64,000 nucleotides of DNA, from NCBI GenBank assembly GCA_938045805.1, contig CALIBL010000014.1:62001-126000 (forward strand). The letters are read 5' to 3'. The position numbers and the translations under genes were made by a program. The notes under the pieces are model-generated. The model worked only from the letters and a program-made list of their open reading frames with translations. It did no database searches and had not been told where the DNA came from. Shown here one piece after another: positions 46,983 through 56,303 of the stretch (the first letter of the stretch is position 1; each line of letters starts with the position of its first letter). The stretch is from an uncultured Rubripirellula sp. Lineage in GTDB: Bacteria > Planctomycetota > Planctomycetia > Pirellulales > Pirellulaceae.

Positions 46983-47765
46983 TCAGTGGTTCCGATTCCA
47001 CTGGAGCAATTCCGAGTAGGCGATCTGATGGCCCCCGAACAGATCCAATGCACTTCCAACGGTGACATCGACCTTCCCGTCACTGGCCTGCCTGATCATC
47101 TCCAGATCACTCATCGAAGCGACACCACCGGCATAAGTCACGGGTATTTTCCCCCAAGAGCCGATGAGTTCAACAAGCTCAGCGTCAATCCCCCCGCAAA
47201 GTCCTTCAACGTCGGCAGCATGGATCAAAAACTCGTCCGCGTACCCTGCGAGTCGATCCAGCCATCCAAAGTCAATCGGCACTTCCGTTAACGTTTGCCA
47301 CCGATTCATCGCGACGCGCCATTCTGGTTTCCCCGCCCCCGAATTAACGCGGCGGCAGCTTAGATCGATAACAAGCCGCTGTCTGCCAACCTTCGCCACG
47401 AGCTCTTGGAGTCGTTCCCCCAAAAGGTTACCCGCCTGATCGAACAGCCAAGACGTCACAATCACGTGGCTTGCCCCCGCATCAATCCACTCTTTGGCAT
47501 TGTCGGAATTAATGCCACCACCGATCTGCAACCCGTCCGAGTACGCCGACAAAGCTGATTTTGCTGCCGCATCATTCCCGTGACCCAATTTGATGACGTG
47601 CCCGCCCCGAAGTTGATCTTGGCGGTACCGCTCCGCAAACCAATTTGCAGGTCGCTGGGAAACGAAATTTTCCCGAGGCCCAGGACCACGATCCAGTAGC
47701 GTGCCGCCAACGATCTGTTTTACGGCACCCTCGTGCAGATCAATACATGGCCGGAAAAGCGTCAT
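46983..47765 (-). CDS. hisA: Eukaryotic-type phosphoribosyl-ProFAR isomerase
   Basis: 260 residues of the HisA/HIS6 beta/alpha-barrel enzyme, which isomerises ProFAR to PRFAR in histidine synthesis. The sequence follows the eukaryotic HIS6 type rather than ordinary bacterial HisA: CIDLHEGAVKQIVGGTL near the start, LVIDLSCRR and RVAMNRWQTLT in the middle and VGSALDLFGG at the end. Catalytic acids Asp9 and Asp134 are in place. No other his gene is nearby. It is 176 bp downstream, on the same strand, from the region where the GH13 gene begins and probably has its own promoter. Confidence 0.9.
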   Translation of the reverse strand: MTLFRPCIDLHEGAVKQIVGGTLLDRGPGPRENFVSQRPANWFAERYRQDQLRGGHVIKLGHGNDAAAKSALSAYSDGLQIGGGINSDNAKEWIDAGASHVIVTSWLFDQAGNLLGERLQELVAKVGRQRLVIDLSCRRVNSGAGKPEWRVAMNRWQTLTEVPIDFGWLDRLAGYADEFLIHAADVEGLCGGIDAELVELIGSWGKIPVTYAGGVASMSDLEMIRQASDGKVDVTVGSALDLFGGHQIAYSELLQWNRNH

Positions 47766-48144
47766 TGGTTATTCCTTGGGGCATGAAAGGATCCTACGCA
47801 AAATCGATCTTCAATGTCGCCTATTTCCCGAGAAGAAGACGGGCTGATCGTCAAGCCGAGCAACTCCCGTGCAATAGGCCGACCGTTTGAGGCTCAAACT
47901 TTATTCCCAAACGCAGCGACAGAGAACCGTGATCTTGCTAATTCAAGGAAAGAAATCGCTATACTCATCCATAGGCAGGGAAGATCATCCGATTGGTACA
48001 GACTCGATCGACCTACCGCCTCTGCATCAGCCATCACTGGACTAGCCATCCTCGGACAATTCCAAGATGTTGGTGGTTCGGTGGCACTCCATCTTCAGCG
48101 GCTTCGAACCTGCTGAATTCATTCACGGCAAAACCTAGCGGCGT
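47766..48144. other. Divergent intergenic region
   Basis: 379 bp between hisA (minus) and the DUF4175-like gene (plus). A 100-codon frame from 47814 lacks a ribosome-binding site and any recognisable motif. No terminator, repeat or tRNA is visible. Confidence 0.45.
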
Positions 48145-50577
48145 ATGCGCTACCACGACCAAATCGCACCCGAACTAACGCAACTGCTGCAAAACACACG
48201 CAGGCGGATACGACGATTTGTCGCATTGGATTCCGTCCTGGCGTTAGTCGGTCTCGTGGCGGCGGCATTTTGGGTTGGTTTCCTTTTAGATCATATCCCG
48301 GTCAGATTTGGTGGTACTGAAATGCCACGCTTGGCCCGAGGTATCTTTTTGATCGCCACGATTGCCCTACTCTCGGTGACCACCATCAAATGGCTGCTGC
48401 TTCGCCTCGTCCGGCCGCTTCCCGATGCCAGCCTCGCCCTGCTAATTGAGCGTCTGCATCCGGAACTTGGAGGTCGGCTAACCACGGCAGTCGAATTACT
48501 AGGCTCGAACCGCAGCATCGATGATCATTCCAAAGCACTCCTCGCGCAGGTTCATCTCCAAGCGACACAGCTTGTTTCCCGAGTCGAAATCCGCCGCCTG
48601 CTCCGCCACGACACCCTGATCAAAAAGTGGCTTGCCTCTGGTCCATTGACCCTGGCGATTGTGGGTCTGCTGATTTTTGATTCTGCGACTTTTGCACTCG
48701 CAGCAAAACGGCTCACACTCCTATCAGACACACCTTGGCCCCGCCGCGCCGATCTGGAGATGGTTGGCATCGAACTACCTTCGGTGATCGCATCCGATGA
48801 AGAAACCGAACAAATTGAGGAAGTGCAGTTCAAAGACAAGTATGCGAGACTGCCAGCGGGTAGTAGCTCAACGTTGCGAATTCGAGCCAATGCAGTGGAC
48901 TCTGAACTTCCCTCGGTGTGTACCGTTTACTACAAGACCGATTCGGGGTCCAAAGGTCAGTCCAACATGAGACGTGTGGGACGCATTGTAGATGGCTACC
49001 AACATTTCGTCCTCGACGGTCCTCCCCTTGCCGATCTCAGTGATTCCATCACCCTTAGCATCCGCGGACTTGATGATCGTTTAGATGACTACCGTATCGA
49101 AGCCGTCGCTCCACCCGCAATCACCGAAACGCTCGTTTCGGTCATTTACCCCGGTTATCTAAAAGAGCAGCAAAACCAGGCGACTGACTGGAGCCGTGAT
49201 TACCAAACCGGTATCCGGATAGAAGAAGGGAGTACGGTGGAACTGCAGATCAAGAGCACCTCCGCGTTAGAATCCATCGATCTCTGGATACAAAATCAAC
49301 AAGGATCGAAGGAAGAATCTTCGGTAACGATTGCGGACGATGGGATGTCGGCGAGTTTTCGTCTCCTCAACTTTCAGTCTCCGGCTACTATCAACGTCGT
49401 CCCCCGCGACATCTCGAGCATCACGGCGCAGACCCCCTACCGATACTTTCTTGGGGTGATCAAGGACGAAGCGCCGGAAATCAGTTTAAAGCTCAACGGT
49501 ATCGGGTCGGTGATTACCGCCAAAGCTAAATTACCGATCCAGACAATGGTGCAGGACGATTACGGAGCCTACCAGTCGGCGGTGACCGTAGCCGCGAATG
49601 CACGTGATACAAGCGAAGAAACTCAAGCGTCAGAGTCACCCGACACGAGCGATGAATCTCCCTCGCAAATTAGCACGGAGCTTTCAGCCATTGAGGACGT
49701 GGCGGAGATCACATTACCTGATGGTTCGGGAGAAGAAGCGGTAACGGCGGACCTGAGGGAACTAGTCGCAGCAAAACGGTTACCTGAACTACAACCCGGC
49801 TTTCAAGTCGACCTGATGGGAGAAACGCAGGATCGCTATGATCTGGGACAACGACATCTGACACGTACTCAGGTCATCAGGCTTCCGGTGGTCAGCGATG
49901 AAGCACTGTTAGCGTACCTTGAACGACGCGAATTATCGCTTCGTTCACGATTGGAACAGACACTCGACGAAACAAGAAAACTGAGGGACAACCTGACGCA
50001 GTTTTCACCGGCGACTCCCTCACCCGCGCCCAATGCATCGTCAAACAGCGAACGCGAGGCGAGCGATCGAACGGAGGAGAACGAAGGGGATAATTCCGAA
50101 CCGGCAGCGGTTAACCGTGATGATCAGGTTCGACAACTCCGAATTCAACAGGCAATCCTGCAAAGCCAAAAAACACGCGACGAACTGATTGGGGTTGCCA
50201 CATCACTCGATGACATCCTGCTCGAGATGCAAAACAACCGAGTCGATTCCGCGGATCGACAGGACCGACTCGGCAGCGGGGTTCGAGATCCAATTAAGGG
50301 AATCGTAGATGGCTCTCTCCAAGATCTGCTGGATGATCTACAACTGCTACAAACCGCATCCACCAACAATACTTTCGATAACAACCTCGCCAGTGAAGCG
50401 GTATCAGCGTGCGAGCAAGTCATACTTGAACTTACCGCGGTGCTCGAAAAGATGCTCGACTTGGAAAGCTACAATGAGATCCTTGATTTAGTCCGTGGTT
50501 TGATTGAAGATCAAAATAACCTGACAGAAGACACTAAAACCGAACGCAAGAAGAAAGTTCTTGACCTCTTTAAATAA
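48145..50577 (+). CDS. DUF4175-like membrane protein
   Basis: 810 residues. Three membrane helices are near the N-terminus (LALVGLVAAAFWVGFLL, GIFLIATIALLSVTTIKWLL and LTLAIVGLLIFDSATFALA). A large beta-rich extracytoplasmic part follows (PPAITETLVSVIYPGYLKEQ; EIGTT-type strands) and a coiled-coil C-terminal half rich in Gln, Arg and Glu. This matches the DUF4175-like proteins encoded beside DUF58/VWA genes in planctomycetes. The biochemical role is unknown. The gene's stop (50577) is 43 bp before the start of the next gene at 50621. Confidence 0.72.
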   Translation: MRYHDQIAPELTQLLQNTRRRIRRFVALDSVLALVGLVAAAFWVGFLLDHIPVRFGGTEMPRLARGIFLIATIALLSVTTIKWLLLRLVRPLPDASLALLIERLHPELGGRLTTAVELLGSNRSIDDHSKALLAQVHLQATQLVSRVEIRRLLRHDTLIKKWLASGPLTLAIVGLLIFDSATFALAAKRLTLLSDTPWPRRADLEMVGIELPSVIASDEETEQIEEVQFKDKYARLPAGSSSTLRIRANAVDSELPSVCTVYYKTDSGSKGQSNMRRVGRIVDGYQHFVLDGPPLADLSDSITLSIRGLDDRLDDYRIEAVAPPAITETLVSVIYPGYLKEQQNQATDWSRDYQTGIRIEEGSTVELQIKSTSALESIDLWIQNQQGSKEESSVTIADDGMSASFRLLNFQSPATINVVPRDISSITAQTPYRYFLGVIKDEAPEISLKLNGIGSVITAKAKLPIQTMVQDDYGAYQSAVTVAANARDTSEETQASESPDTSDESPSQISTELSAIEDVAEITLPDGSGEEAVTADLRELVAAKRLPELQPGFQVDLMGETQDRYDLGQRHLTRTQVIRLPVVSDEALLAYLERRELSLRSRLEQTLDETRKLRDNLTQFSPATPSPAPNASSNSEREASDRTEENEGDNSEPAAVNRDDQVRQLRIQQAILQSQKTRDELIGVATSLDDILLEMQNNRVDSADRQDRLGSGVRDPIKGIVDGSLQDLLDDLQLLQTASTNNTFDNNLASEAVSACEQVILELTAVLEKMLDLESYNEILDLVRGLIEDQNNLTEDTKTERKKKVLDLFK

Positions 50578-50620
50578 ACTCGGCGGTCCGATCGCACTGT
50601 CCTACTCGGAGAGTACCACA

Positions 50621-52525
50621 ATGAAGATTGCAAATGCATTCCGTCGCCGAAGCCTCTTAGCCAAACTTTGGGTCACGGTGTGGGTCACCGTATCGTTCAT
50701 CGCCAGCGAATTCCAAACACCTCTGCTTGCGCAGGAAACAACACCTCGAACAACACTCGGGGACCGACAAGCGAGCGTTGCCCTAAGATTCCAAAAATTA
50801 CAGGATCTTTTGCTTCGTCTAGCGGAAATAGAATCGGCGGAAAATCCGGAACGGGCGGCTCTACTTAGACGTGCCGCACGACAAGCGAGCGATCAGTTCA
50901 TTCTTGAGAAACTCAAAACAGCCTCCGACTCACTACAAACCGAAGAATTCCAAAAAGCGGTTGATAATCAGGAAGCGGCAACCAAAGAACTCGCAAGCTT
51001 GCTGACACTGCTAATGAGTGAAGATCGATCCGAGAGAATCCGGGCGGAAAAGGATCGTGTTCAACAGATGGTCAAAGACCTAAAACGTACCCTCAATAAT
51101 CAGCGAAGCGTCCGAGCGAGAACGGAAAACGGCATTGATCTAGAGCAACTGAAATCCGAACAAAAAGCGGTCACCGAACGCGGTGCTGCCGTCAAGGAGC
51201 AGATGCAGGCAGACAGCGGCGAGAGTCCGACCGAAGATTCCATGGCACAAAGCCCCAATGAATCGCCGAGCGAAAAAGATCAACAGGACGCCGGCCAATC
51301 AACCGAACGGGATGAGCACGAGTCGCCCTCCTCGGAGAGCAAACCAGACGGTTCCAAAGAGGAAAACGATCAGCCTGAAACCTCCAGTGACGAATCCTCT
51401 GAGGCGTCTTCTGACGCATCGGGCAGCGAAGGGTCGCAGCCAGAAAAAACTGATCCCGAAAAAAAGGATTCAGATCAAGAAACAAATTCGGAATCAGACC
51501 CAGCGGCTACCGACGAAACCTCGGATCCATCGGAGAGTTCACAGCCGAATTCCGACAATCAGGAATCGAACCAGACTCCGTCATCGAGCGGAGAATCCCC
51601 CCCGAGCCAATCACCGCAGAATGATTCATCTCAGAGTGAATCCTCACCGTCCTCAGAGCAGCAATCATCGAGCAGTCCATCTTCCCAACCTCAAACGCCA
51701 GAACAACAGGCGCAGCAGCAACTCGAAAAAGCCATTGAAAAAATGCAACAGGCTGAAAAGGCTCTCGAGGATGCGAAACGTGAACAAGCCGCTGAAAAAC
51801 AGCGAGCAGCTGAAGAGGATCTTCGTGAAGCGATTGATGAGCTCGAGAAAATCCTCCGCCAACTTCGCGAAGAAGAGATGCAACGTGAGTTGGCTCGACT
51901 CGAAGCGAGGCTCAAGAAGATGGCAACCATGCAAACTAAAGTTCTTGAGGACACCATCTCGCTCGCGTCAACACCAACCTCTCAACGAAACCGACAAACT
52001 GATCTCAAGGCCGGTGAATTGGCGTTCGAAGAGAAGAAGATCACACTCGAAGCCGACCGTGCCATGCTGCTACTACGTGAAGAAGGCTCGAGCGTCGCCT
52101 TCCCTGAAGTGGTCCGGCAAATAAGGGACGACACCGCCCGCGTATCTAATCTATTGAACGAAACAAAGATCGACATAGTGTCGCAAGGTATCCAACAAGA
52201 TATCCTTGCCGCGTTAGAAGAAATGATCCTCGCTCTTCAAAAAGCACAAAGGGATCTTGAAGAGCAGCAACAACAACAGCAGCCCCCCGGCAGTCCGCCA
52301 CCATCGGGGCAATCCGAACAACCCCTGGTTGAATCGATTGCCGAACTAAAATTGATTCGCACGATGCAGCTTAGAATTCAGGGAACGACAAACCGATATG
52401 CAGACGTGATCGAAGCAGGCCAAAACACCTCTCAGGAGATACTGCCGATGCTTCGTGAACTCGCCGAGCGGCAAGATCGGTTGGACCAGATCACACGTGA
52501 TATCGCTATGGAACGAAATCAATAG
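50621..52525 (+). CDS. Exported coiled-coil protein with Ser/Glu/Gln-rich disorder
   Basis: 634 residues from ATG 50621, which has GGAGAG 7 nt upstream. A signal-like segment (LAKLWVTVWVTVSFIASEF, about residues 13-31) leads. Residues about 60-200 are helical. A 200-residue tract rich in Ser, Glu, Pro and Gln follows, then a long coiled coil (LEKAIEKMQQAEKALEDAKRE...; about 385-600) and a C-terminal helix. It has no enzymatic motif and is probably a structural or scaffolding partner of the DUF4175-like protein. The frame from 50561 overlapping the previous gene's end is less likely. Confidence 0.75.
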   Translation: MKIANAFRRRSLLAKLWVTVWVTVSFIASEFQTPLLAQETTPRTTLGDRQASVALRFQKLQDLLLRLAEIESAENPERAALLRRAARQASDQFILEKLKTASDSLQTEEFQKAVDNQEAATKELASLLTLLMSEDRSERIRAEKDRVQQMVKDLKRTLNNQRSVRARTENGIDLEQLKSEQKAVTERGAAVKEQMQADSGESPTEDSMAQSPNESPSEKDQQDAGQSTERDEHESPSSESKPDGSKEENDQPETSSDESSEASSDASGSEGSQPEKTDPEKKDSDQETNSESDPAATDETSDPSESSQPNSDNQESNQTPSSSGESPPSQSPQNDSSQSESSPSSEQQSSSSPSSQPQTPEQQAQQQLEKAIEKMQQAEKALEDAKREQAAEKQRAAEEDLREAIDELEKILRQLREEEMQRELARLEARLKKMATMQTKVLEDTISLASTPTSQRNRQTDLKAGELAFEEKKITLEADRAMLLLREEGSSVAFPEVVRQIRDDTARVSNLLNETKIDIVSQGIQQDILAALEEMILALQKAQRDLEEQQQQQQPPGSPPPSGQSEQPLVESIAELKLIRTMQLRIQGTTNRYADVIEAGQNTSQEILPMLRELAERQDRLDQITRDIAMERNQ

Positions 52526-52545
52526 CCTTTGCGAAGTAGGGAAAA

Positions 52546-53664
52546 ATGAAAATCGCCCAACCAATCACGACGTTTCACTCCGGTACTTGCGGTATGAATC
52601 TCAAGGCACCTATTTGGATCGCTCTGCATCTCTTTTGGTTAAGCATTCCATCGGCTTTCACCTCCGCCGATTCCCTCGAACGAGCTTCGTCTTGGCGGCA
52701 ACCGACCGAATCACAACAAACCAACCTAATGGAGGCGGCGCTTCGCAAATTTGGGGTATCGGATCAAGCAATTCAAGAGTCCGTCGATTCCATTCGTTTG
52801 GAACTCGAGACGGGTCAGCATGATTCGCTTGAAAGTGTGATGGAGCAGCTGGCGAGGCACTCAGTGGTCGTCGAGCAGTCCCAACAGCAAACCATCGAAT
52901 CCATCGAATCCGCTGATCCGAAAGCGATGCAGCGTATCCTGCAGAGCATCAGATCAGAGCGTTGGGAGCAGCTACCTGCGTTCGTGCAACAGACAACAGC
53001 AGCTTGGATGGGAAGGCAATTTGCAAGGAACCGTCTATTCGATGAAGCGATCATCGCTTTCGCGTCGGTAAACCCTGCCGAAACACTCGATCCGGCCTCA
53101 GCGTTTTTTTACCGCGGAGCCTGTCATCACGCTCTGTTGAACAAAGACGACGCGATCGCGGACTTGGAACGATTGTTGGAGAATGAACAGGACTGCCCGA
53201 CCCGTTACACACGAACGGCAAAGATGATGTTGGCGGACCTCAAGCCATTAAAAGAAGACAGTTTGGATGAAATCTCAAGAATTATGGGTGATGTCACACG
53301 CCGGTTAGACCTTGGACGTGCGGGGAAGCAGGTTAAGAATCAGGAGCAGAAAATCATTGACAAACTCGACAAGCTGATCGAAGAGCTAGAAGAGCAGCAG
53401 CAACAGCAACAACAGCAGGCTAGCAGCGGCCAAGGCGGCAGCAACCAAGGTGGGCAGAGTTCCCCGATGGAAGAAAGCCAAATTGCAGGTGGTGGTGGCA
53501 ACGGCGACGTCGACCTGAAGAAGATTCAGGAAAAAGACGGTTGGGGGAACCTTCCACCGGCAGAACGTCAGGAAGCAATTCAACAGATCAGTCGCGATTT
53601 GCCAACTCATTACCGCGAAGCGATTGAGGCTTACTTTCGGAAACTGGCCACCGATCGCAAGTGA
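52546..53664 (+). CDS. Exported TPR/BatC-like protein with poly-Gln stretch
   Basis: 372 residues with AGGGA upstream of ATG 52546. A hydrophobic signal region (IWIALHLFWLSIPSAF) lies at about 25-40. A helical repeat part (AFFYRGACHHALLNKDDAIADLERLLENE at about 185-215) resembles TPRs. A poly-Gln run precedes a Gly-rich linker. The C-terminus GWGNLPPAERQEAIQQISRD...YREAIEAYFRKLA is a motif I associate with proteins encoded in Bat/VWA clusters. That supports a link to the DUF58/VWA genes. It starts 20 bp after the previous stop. Confidence 0.75.
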   Translation: MKIAQPITTFHSGTCGMNLKAPIWIALHLFWLSIPSAFTSADSLERASSWRQPTESQQTNLMEAALRKFGVSDQAIQESVDSIRLELETGQHDSLESVMEQLARHSVVVEQSQQQTIESIESADPKAMQRILQSIRSERWEQLPAFVQQTTAAWMGRQFARNRLFDEAIIAFASVNPAETLDPASAFFYRGACHHALLNKDDAIADLERLLENEQDCPTRYTRTAKMMLADLKPLKEDSLDEISRIMGDVTRRLDLGRAGKQVKNQEQKIIDKLDKLIEELEEQQQQQQQQASSGQGGSNQGGQSSPMEESQIAGGGGNGDVDLKKIQEKDGWGNLPPAERQEAIQQISRDLPTHYREAIEAYFRKLATDRK

Positions 53665-53746
53665 GAGGGTAACAGGTCCATCTTTCCTTGAATTTGACGG
53701 ACCAAAGCACCGCTGACAAAATCTCTTGATGAAACCAAAAGCGAGC

Positions 53747-53787
53747 CTACGACATTTCTTAACCAAACCTTAACCAAATCTACAGCA
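53747..53787 (+). promoter_or_regulatory. Putative Pho box upstream of pstS
   Basis: Four 8-bp units with an exact 11-bp period: CTACGACA (53747-53754), CTTAACCA (53758-53765), CTTAACCA (53769-53776) and CTACAGCA (53780-53787). The two central units are identical and fit the PyTTAAPyPy(T/A) form with 3-bp spacers described for cyanobacterial PhoB-type (SphR) sites. An 11-bp period places units on one face of the helix, as for PhoB/PhoP boxes. It ends 106 bp before the pstS start, so phosphate-starvation control is likely. Confidence 0.65.
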
Positions 53788-53892
53788 TTCTCTGTCTCGT
53801 TAATCGATCTGTCCGCTGTTAGCTTCTTGGCCATCAACGGGAACGGTTTCCCGAAACGTTTTCTTGGCCTCTCCCCAGAGACAAATAGCACG

Positions 53893-54915
53893 ATGAGCAT
53901 TTCGTTTTCGAGATTTTTCTCCACTGCCTGCTTGAGCCTCGCAGTGGCGGTTTGCGGTTACGCACAGAACACAAGTCTTCGCGGAACCATCGAGATTGAC
54001 GGCAGCAGCACCGTTTATCCGATCAGTGAGGCGGCAGCGAGTGGCTTCAACAAGAGCTACTCAAACGTCAAAGTAAACGTGGGTGTGTCTGGTACCGGAG
54101 GTGGATTCAAACGATTCACCAAGGGAGAAACCGATATCTCCGATGCTTCACGACCAATCAAAGACTCTGAGTTCGCTGCATGCAAAGAGGCGGGTGTCAG
54201 CTTTTATGAACTTCCAGTTGCATACGACGGCCTAACCCTTGTTCTACACAAAGACAATGACTGGGTTGATTATTTAACAATCGACGAAATCAAAAAGATC
54301 TTCACCACCCAAGGCAATGCGAAGACTTGGAGTGAGGTTCGCGCGGGTTGGCCGGAACGCGAAATCAAAATCTTTGCTCCAGGGACCGACTCGGGGACCT
54401 TCGACTACTTCAAAGAGGTTGTCATTGGAAAGAGCGAGACCTCATTGCGAGCCGACATGAGCACAAGTGAGGATGATAATGTTTTGGTAACCGGCGTTTC
54501 CGGATCCCCCAGTGCGATCGGATTCTTTGGCGTAGCCTATTACGAAGAAAACAAAGACAAACTCAAGAGCGTCGCGATTGTGAATCCATCGACTGGTGCT
54601 AAGGTTTCCCCAACCGCGACGACCATTGAAGATGGATCTTACGCTCCCTTTAGCCGTCCACTTTTCATCTACGTCAATGCGAAGTCATTCCAACGAGCTG
54701 AAGTGCGGCAGTTTGTCGCCTACTACCTGCAAAATGCACCAAAAATGGCTCAGGCAACAGGATATGTCGCACTTCCCGCTACGATCTACCGCGAAGGAAT
54801 GATGCGTTGTCGAGCACAGGCAAAAGGTGCTGGAACGCACTATCTCACCGAATCGATGGAAAAGCGAGGTGGCGCAGTCACCGAAGTTTACAAGTCGGAA
54901 AACTTGGTAAAGTAG
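53893..54915 (+). CDS. pstS: Phosphate ABC transporter substrate-binding protein
   Basis: 340 residues from ATG 53893, chosen because it starts a signal peptide ([19 protein letters not shown]). The mature protein carries PstS blocks: [69 protein letters not shown] and [15 protein letters not shown]. It binds phosphate in the periplasm and passes it to PstCA. A Pho-box-like repeat lies 106 bp upstream. A hairpin follows 16 bp after the stop. A longer frame from 53827 exists but has no ribosome-binding site. Confidence 0.93.
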   Translation: MSISFSRFFSTACLSLAVAVCGYAQNTSLRGTIEIDGSSTVYPISEAAASGFNKSYSNVKVNVGVSGTGGGFKRFTKGETDISDASRPIKDSEFAACKEAGVSFYELPVAYDGLTLVLHKDNDWVDYLTIDEIKKIFTTQGNAKTWSEVRAGWPEREIKIFAPGTDSGTFDYFKEVVIGKSETSLRADMSTSEDDNVLVTGVSGSPSAIGFFGVAYYEENKDKLKSVAIVNPSTGAKVSPTATTIEDGSYAPFSRPLFIYVNAKSFQRAEVRQFVAYYLQNAPKMAQATGYVALPATIYREGMMRCRAQAKGAGTHYLTESMEKRGGAVTEVYKSENLVK

Positions 54916-54931
54916 GTCTAGCAGCGGGTTG

Positions 54932-54959
54932 GATATTGCCGAGATTCCGCGGCAATATC
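54932..54959 (+). other. Perfect 10-bp hairpin after pstS
   Basis: GATATTGCCG (54932-54941) and CGGCAATATC (54950-54959) form a perfect stem with an 8-nt loop, starting 16 bp after the pstS stop. There is no U tract. Such hairpins often protect the 3' end of an abundant binding-protein mRNA. Confidence 0.75.
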
Positions 54960-55172
54960 TGACTGGCTGGGTTTACAGGCGATCGTCCAGCGTCAACGAT
55001 CTTGGCGTGTTGCGGATCACTCATGATGCAGAGTTAGAAAAAGATTCGCTAGAGGGGATTGCTTTCCATCTCGTGGCGGTTAGAAACCGTAGTGTGCGAG
55101 GTGGAGGTCCGCCATGCACGTCCATTCCCCGCGTACAATTTCACGCGGAGAATGGTTGAGGTGTTTTGCCGC

Positions 55173-55239
55173 GGGTTCGCATGAAGCGAACCCACATCAG
55201 CGTAACGCTTTGATGTGTCGTCGCTTCAGAGCGTCGACT
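55173..55239 (+). other. Three consecutive hairpins upstream of pstC
   Basis: Stem 1 is GGGTTCGC/GCGAACCC (55173-55193, 5-nt loop). Stem 2 is ACATCAGCG/CGC..TGATGT (55194-55216, two unpaired T). Stem 3 is GTCGTCGCT/AGCGTCGAC (55217-55239, one mismatch, 4-nt loop). They abut each other without gaps and end 84 bp before pstC. I cannot assign a known RNA family. Confidence 0.6.
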
Positions 55240-55322
55240 CCCAGAGCAAGATTGGGGAGGGATCTCCGGGTTGGTAGCAGATCGAATAATCTGTCATTCC
55301 CAAACATCGGAATAACATCGGG

Positions 55323-56303
55323 ATGAACCGAGACGTGGCGGAATCGAAAGCATCATCGACCACCCTCGATGCACGCGCGAGTGAATTGCTTTCTCGCGGG
55401 AGGAAGGACCTTGCAATTACGCGTATTAAAGAGATCGTAATCTACGTTGCTCTTATTGCCTGCGGCTTTTTCTCACTGCTGATCACGGTATCAATCATCG
55501 GTGTGCTTCTGACCGAAACATTACGCTTCTTTCGATTTGATGAGGTCACACTTTCAAACTTCTTAGGGTCAGCCGAATGGACGCCACTTCTTGGCGAAAC
55601 CAAAAGCTTTGGTATCTGGGGTTTGATCAGCGGAACTCTGCTTGTGACGGGAATCGCGATGGCTTTTGCTCTACCCTTGGGTTTGGTCACTGCAATTTAT
55701 TTGAGTGAGTATGCACCACGGAAAGTGCGAGACCTCCTGAAGCCAATTCTAGAAGTACTTGCGGGTATTCCCACGGTGGTCTACGGCTTCTTCGCTCTGA
55801 TGACAATCACACCTTTTCTTCAGTGGCTGCACGGAGGTTTTAACGTTTACAACGCAATGAGCGCGGGTCTTGCTGTTGGCATCTTGTGCTTTCCGACCGT
55901 TTGTTCACTAGCCGAAGATGCTCTACAGTCAGTCCCCAAAAGCCTACGCGACGGCGCTCTGGGTTTGGGCGGGACGAGATTTGACGCAACCATCAAGGTG
56001 ATCCTTCCGGCGGCGCTCAGCGGTATCATCAGTGCATTCCTTCTTGCAGTTGCGCGTGCGATCGGTGAGACAATGATCGTGGCACTGGCAGCAGGAAGTC
56101 GTCCTCAGGCGACAATCGACCCTCGTGACGAGATCCAAACCATGACGGGGTTCATGGTGCAGATGGCTGGGGGTGACGTCTCGAATTTTGGGACGGAATA
56201 CTTCTCCATGTACGCGGTCGCATTCACTCTTTTTCTGATCACACTTTCTTTGACCATGCTGGGCAACGTAGTGCGTCGACGCTATCGGGAGACGTACGAA
56301 TGA
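55323..56303 (+). CDS. pstC: Phosphate ABC transporter permease PstC
   Basis: 326 residues, an inner-membrane permease with six predicted helices. Markers are an N-terminal cytoplasmic tail, EIVIYVALIACGFFSLLIT as helix 1, AFALPLGLVTAIYLSEYAP, ILEVLAGIPTVVYGFFAL and the EAA-like loop DALQSVPKSLRDGALGLGGTR that docks on PstB. It pairs with PstA, whose ATG overlaps this stop by 4 bp (ATGA). Confidence 0.93.
   Translation: MNRDVAESKASSTTLDARASELLSRGRKDLAITRIKEIVIYVALIACGFFSLLITVSIIGVLLTETLRFFRFDEVTLSNFLGSAEWTPLLGETKSFGIWGLISGTLLVTGIAMAFALPLGLVTAIYLSEYAPRKVRDLLKPILEVLAGIPTVVYGFFALMTITPFLQWLHGGFNVYNAMSAGLAVGILCFPTVCSLAEDALQSVPKSLRDGALGLGGTRFDATIKVILPAALSGIISAFLLAVARAIGETMIVALAAGSRPQATIDPRDEIQTMTGFMVQMAGGDVSNFGTEYFSMYAVAFTLFLITLSLTMLGNVVRRRYRETYE

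Larger units (their letters stand above)
54916..55322 (+). other. Structured intergenic region between pstS and pstC
   Basis: 407 bp with several perfect or near-perfect hairpins. One is at 54932-54959 (10-bp perfect stem), one at 55077-55089 (5-bp stem), and three follow in series at 55173-55239. None is followed by a T tract. Frames at 54929 (76 codons) and 55114 (70 codons) cross these stems, lack ribosome-binding sites and are not called. The region probably sets relative pstS and pstCAB expression or encodes a small RNA. Confidence 0.6.

Noticed and set aside
47814..48116. 100-residue frame between hisA and the DUF4175-like gene
   Set aside because: No ribosome-binding site and no recognisable motif; looks like a chance frame in an intergenic region.
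51183..52124. 313-residue plus-strand frame inside the coiled-coil gene
   Set aside because: It overlaps the coiled-coil gene in another frame, is very rich in Arg, Lys and Pro, has no recognisable motif, and is explained by the Ser/Glu-rich codons of the real gene.
53395..53420. CAG/CAA trinucleotide run as a microsatellite
   Set aside because: It encodes a Gln stretch in frame within the BatC-like gene and is ordinary low-complexity coding sequence.
54929..55326. Two short frames in the pstS-pstC gap
   Set aside because: They cross strong hairpins, lack ribosome-binding sites and are not recognised.
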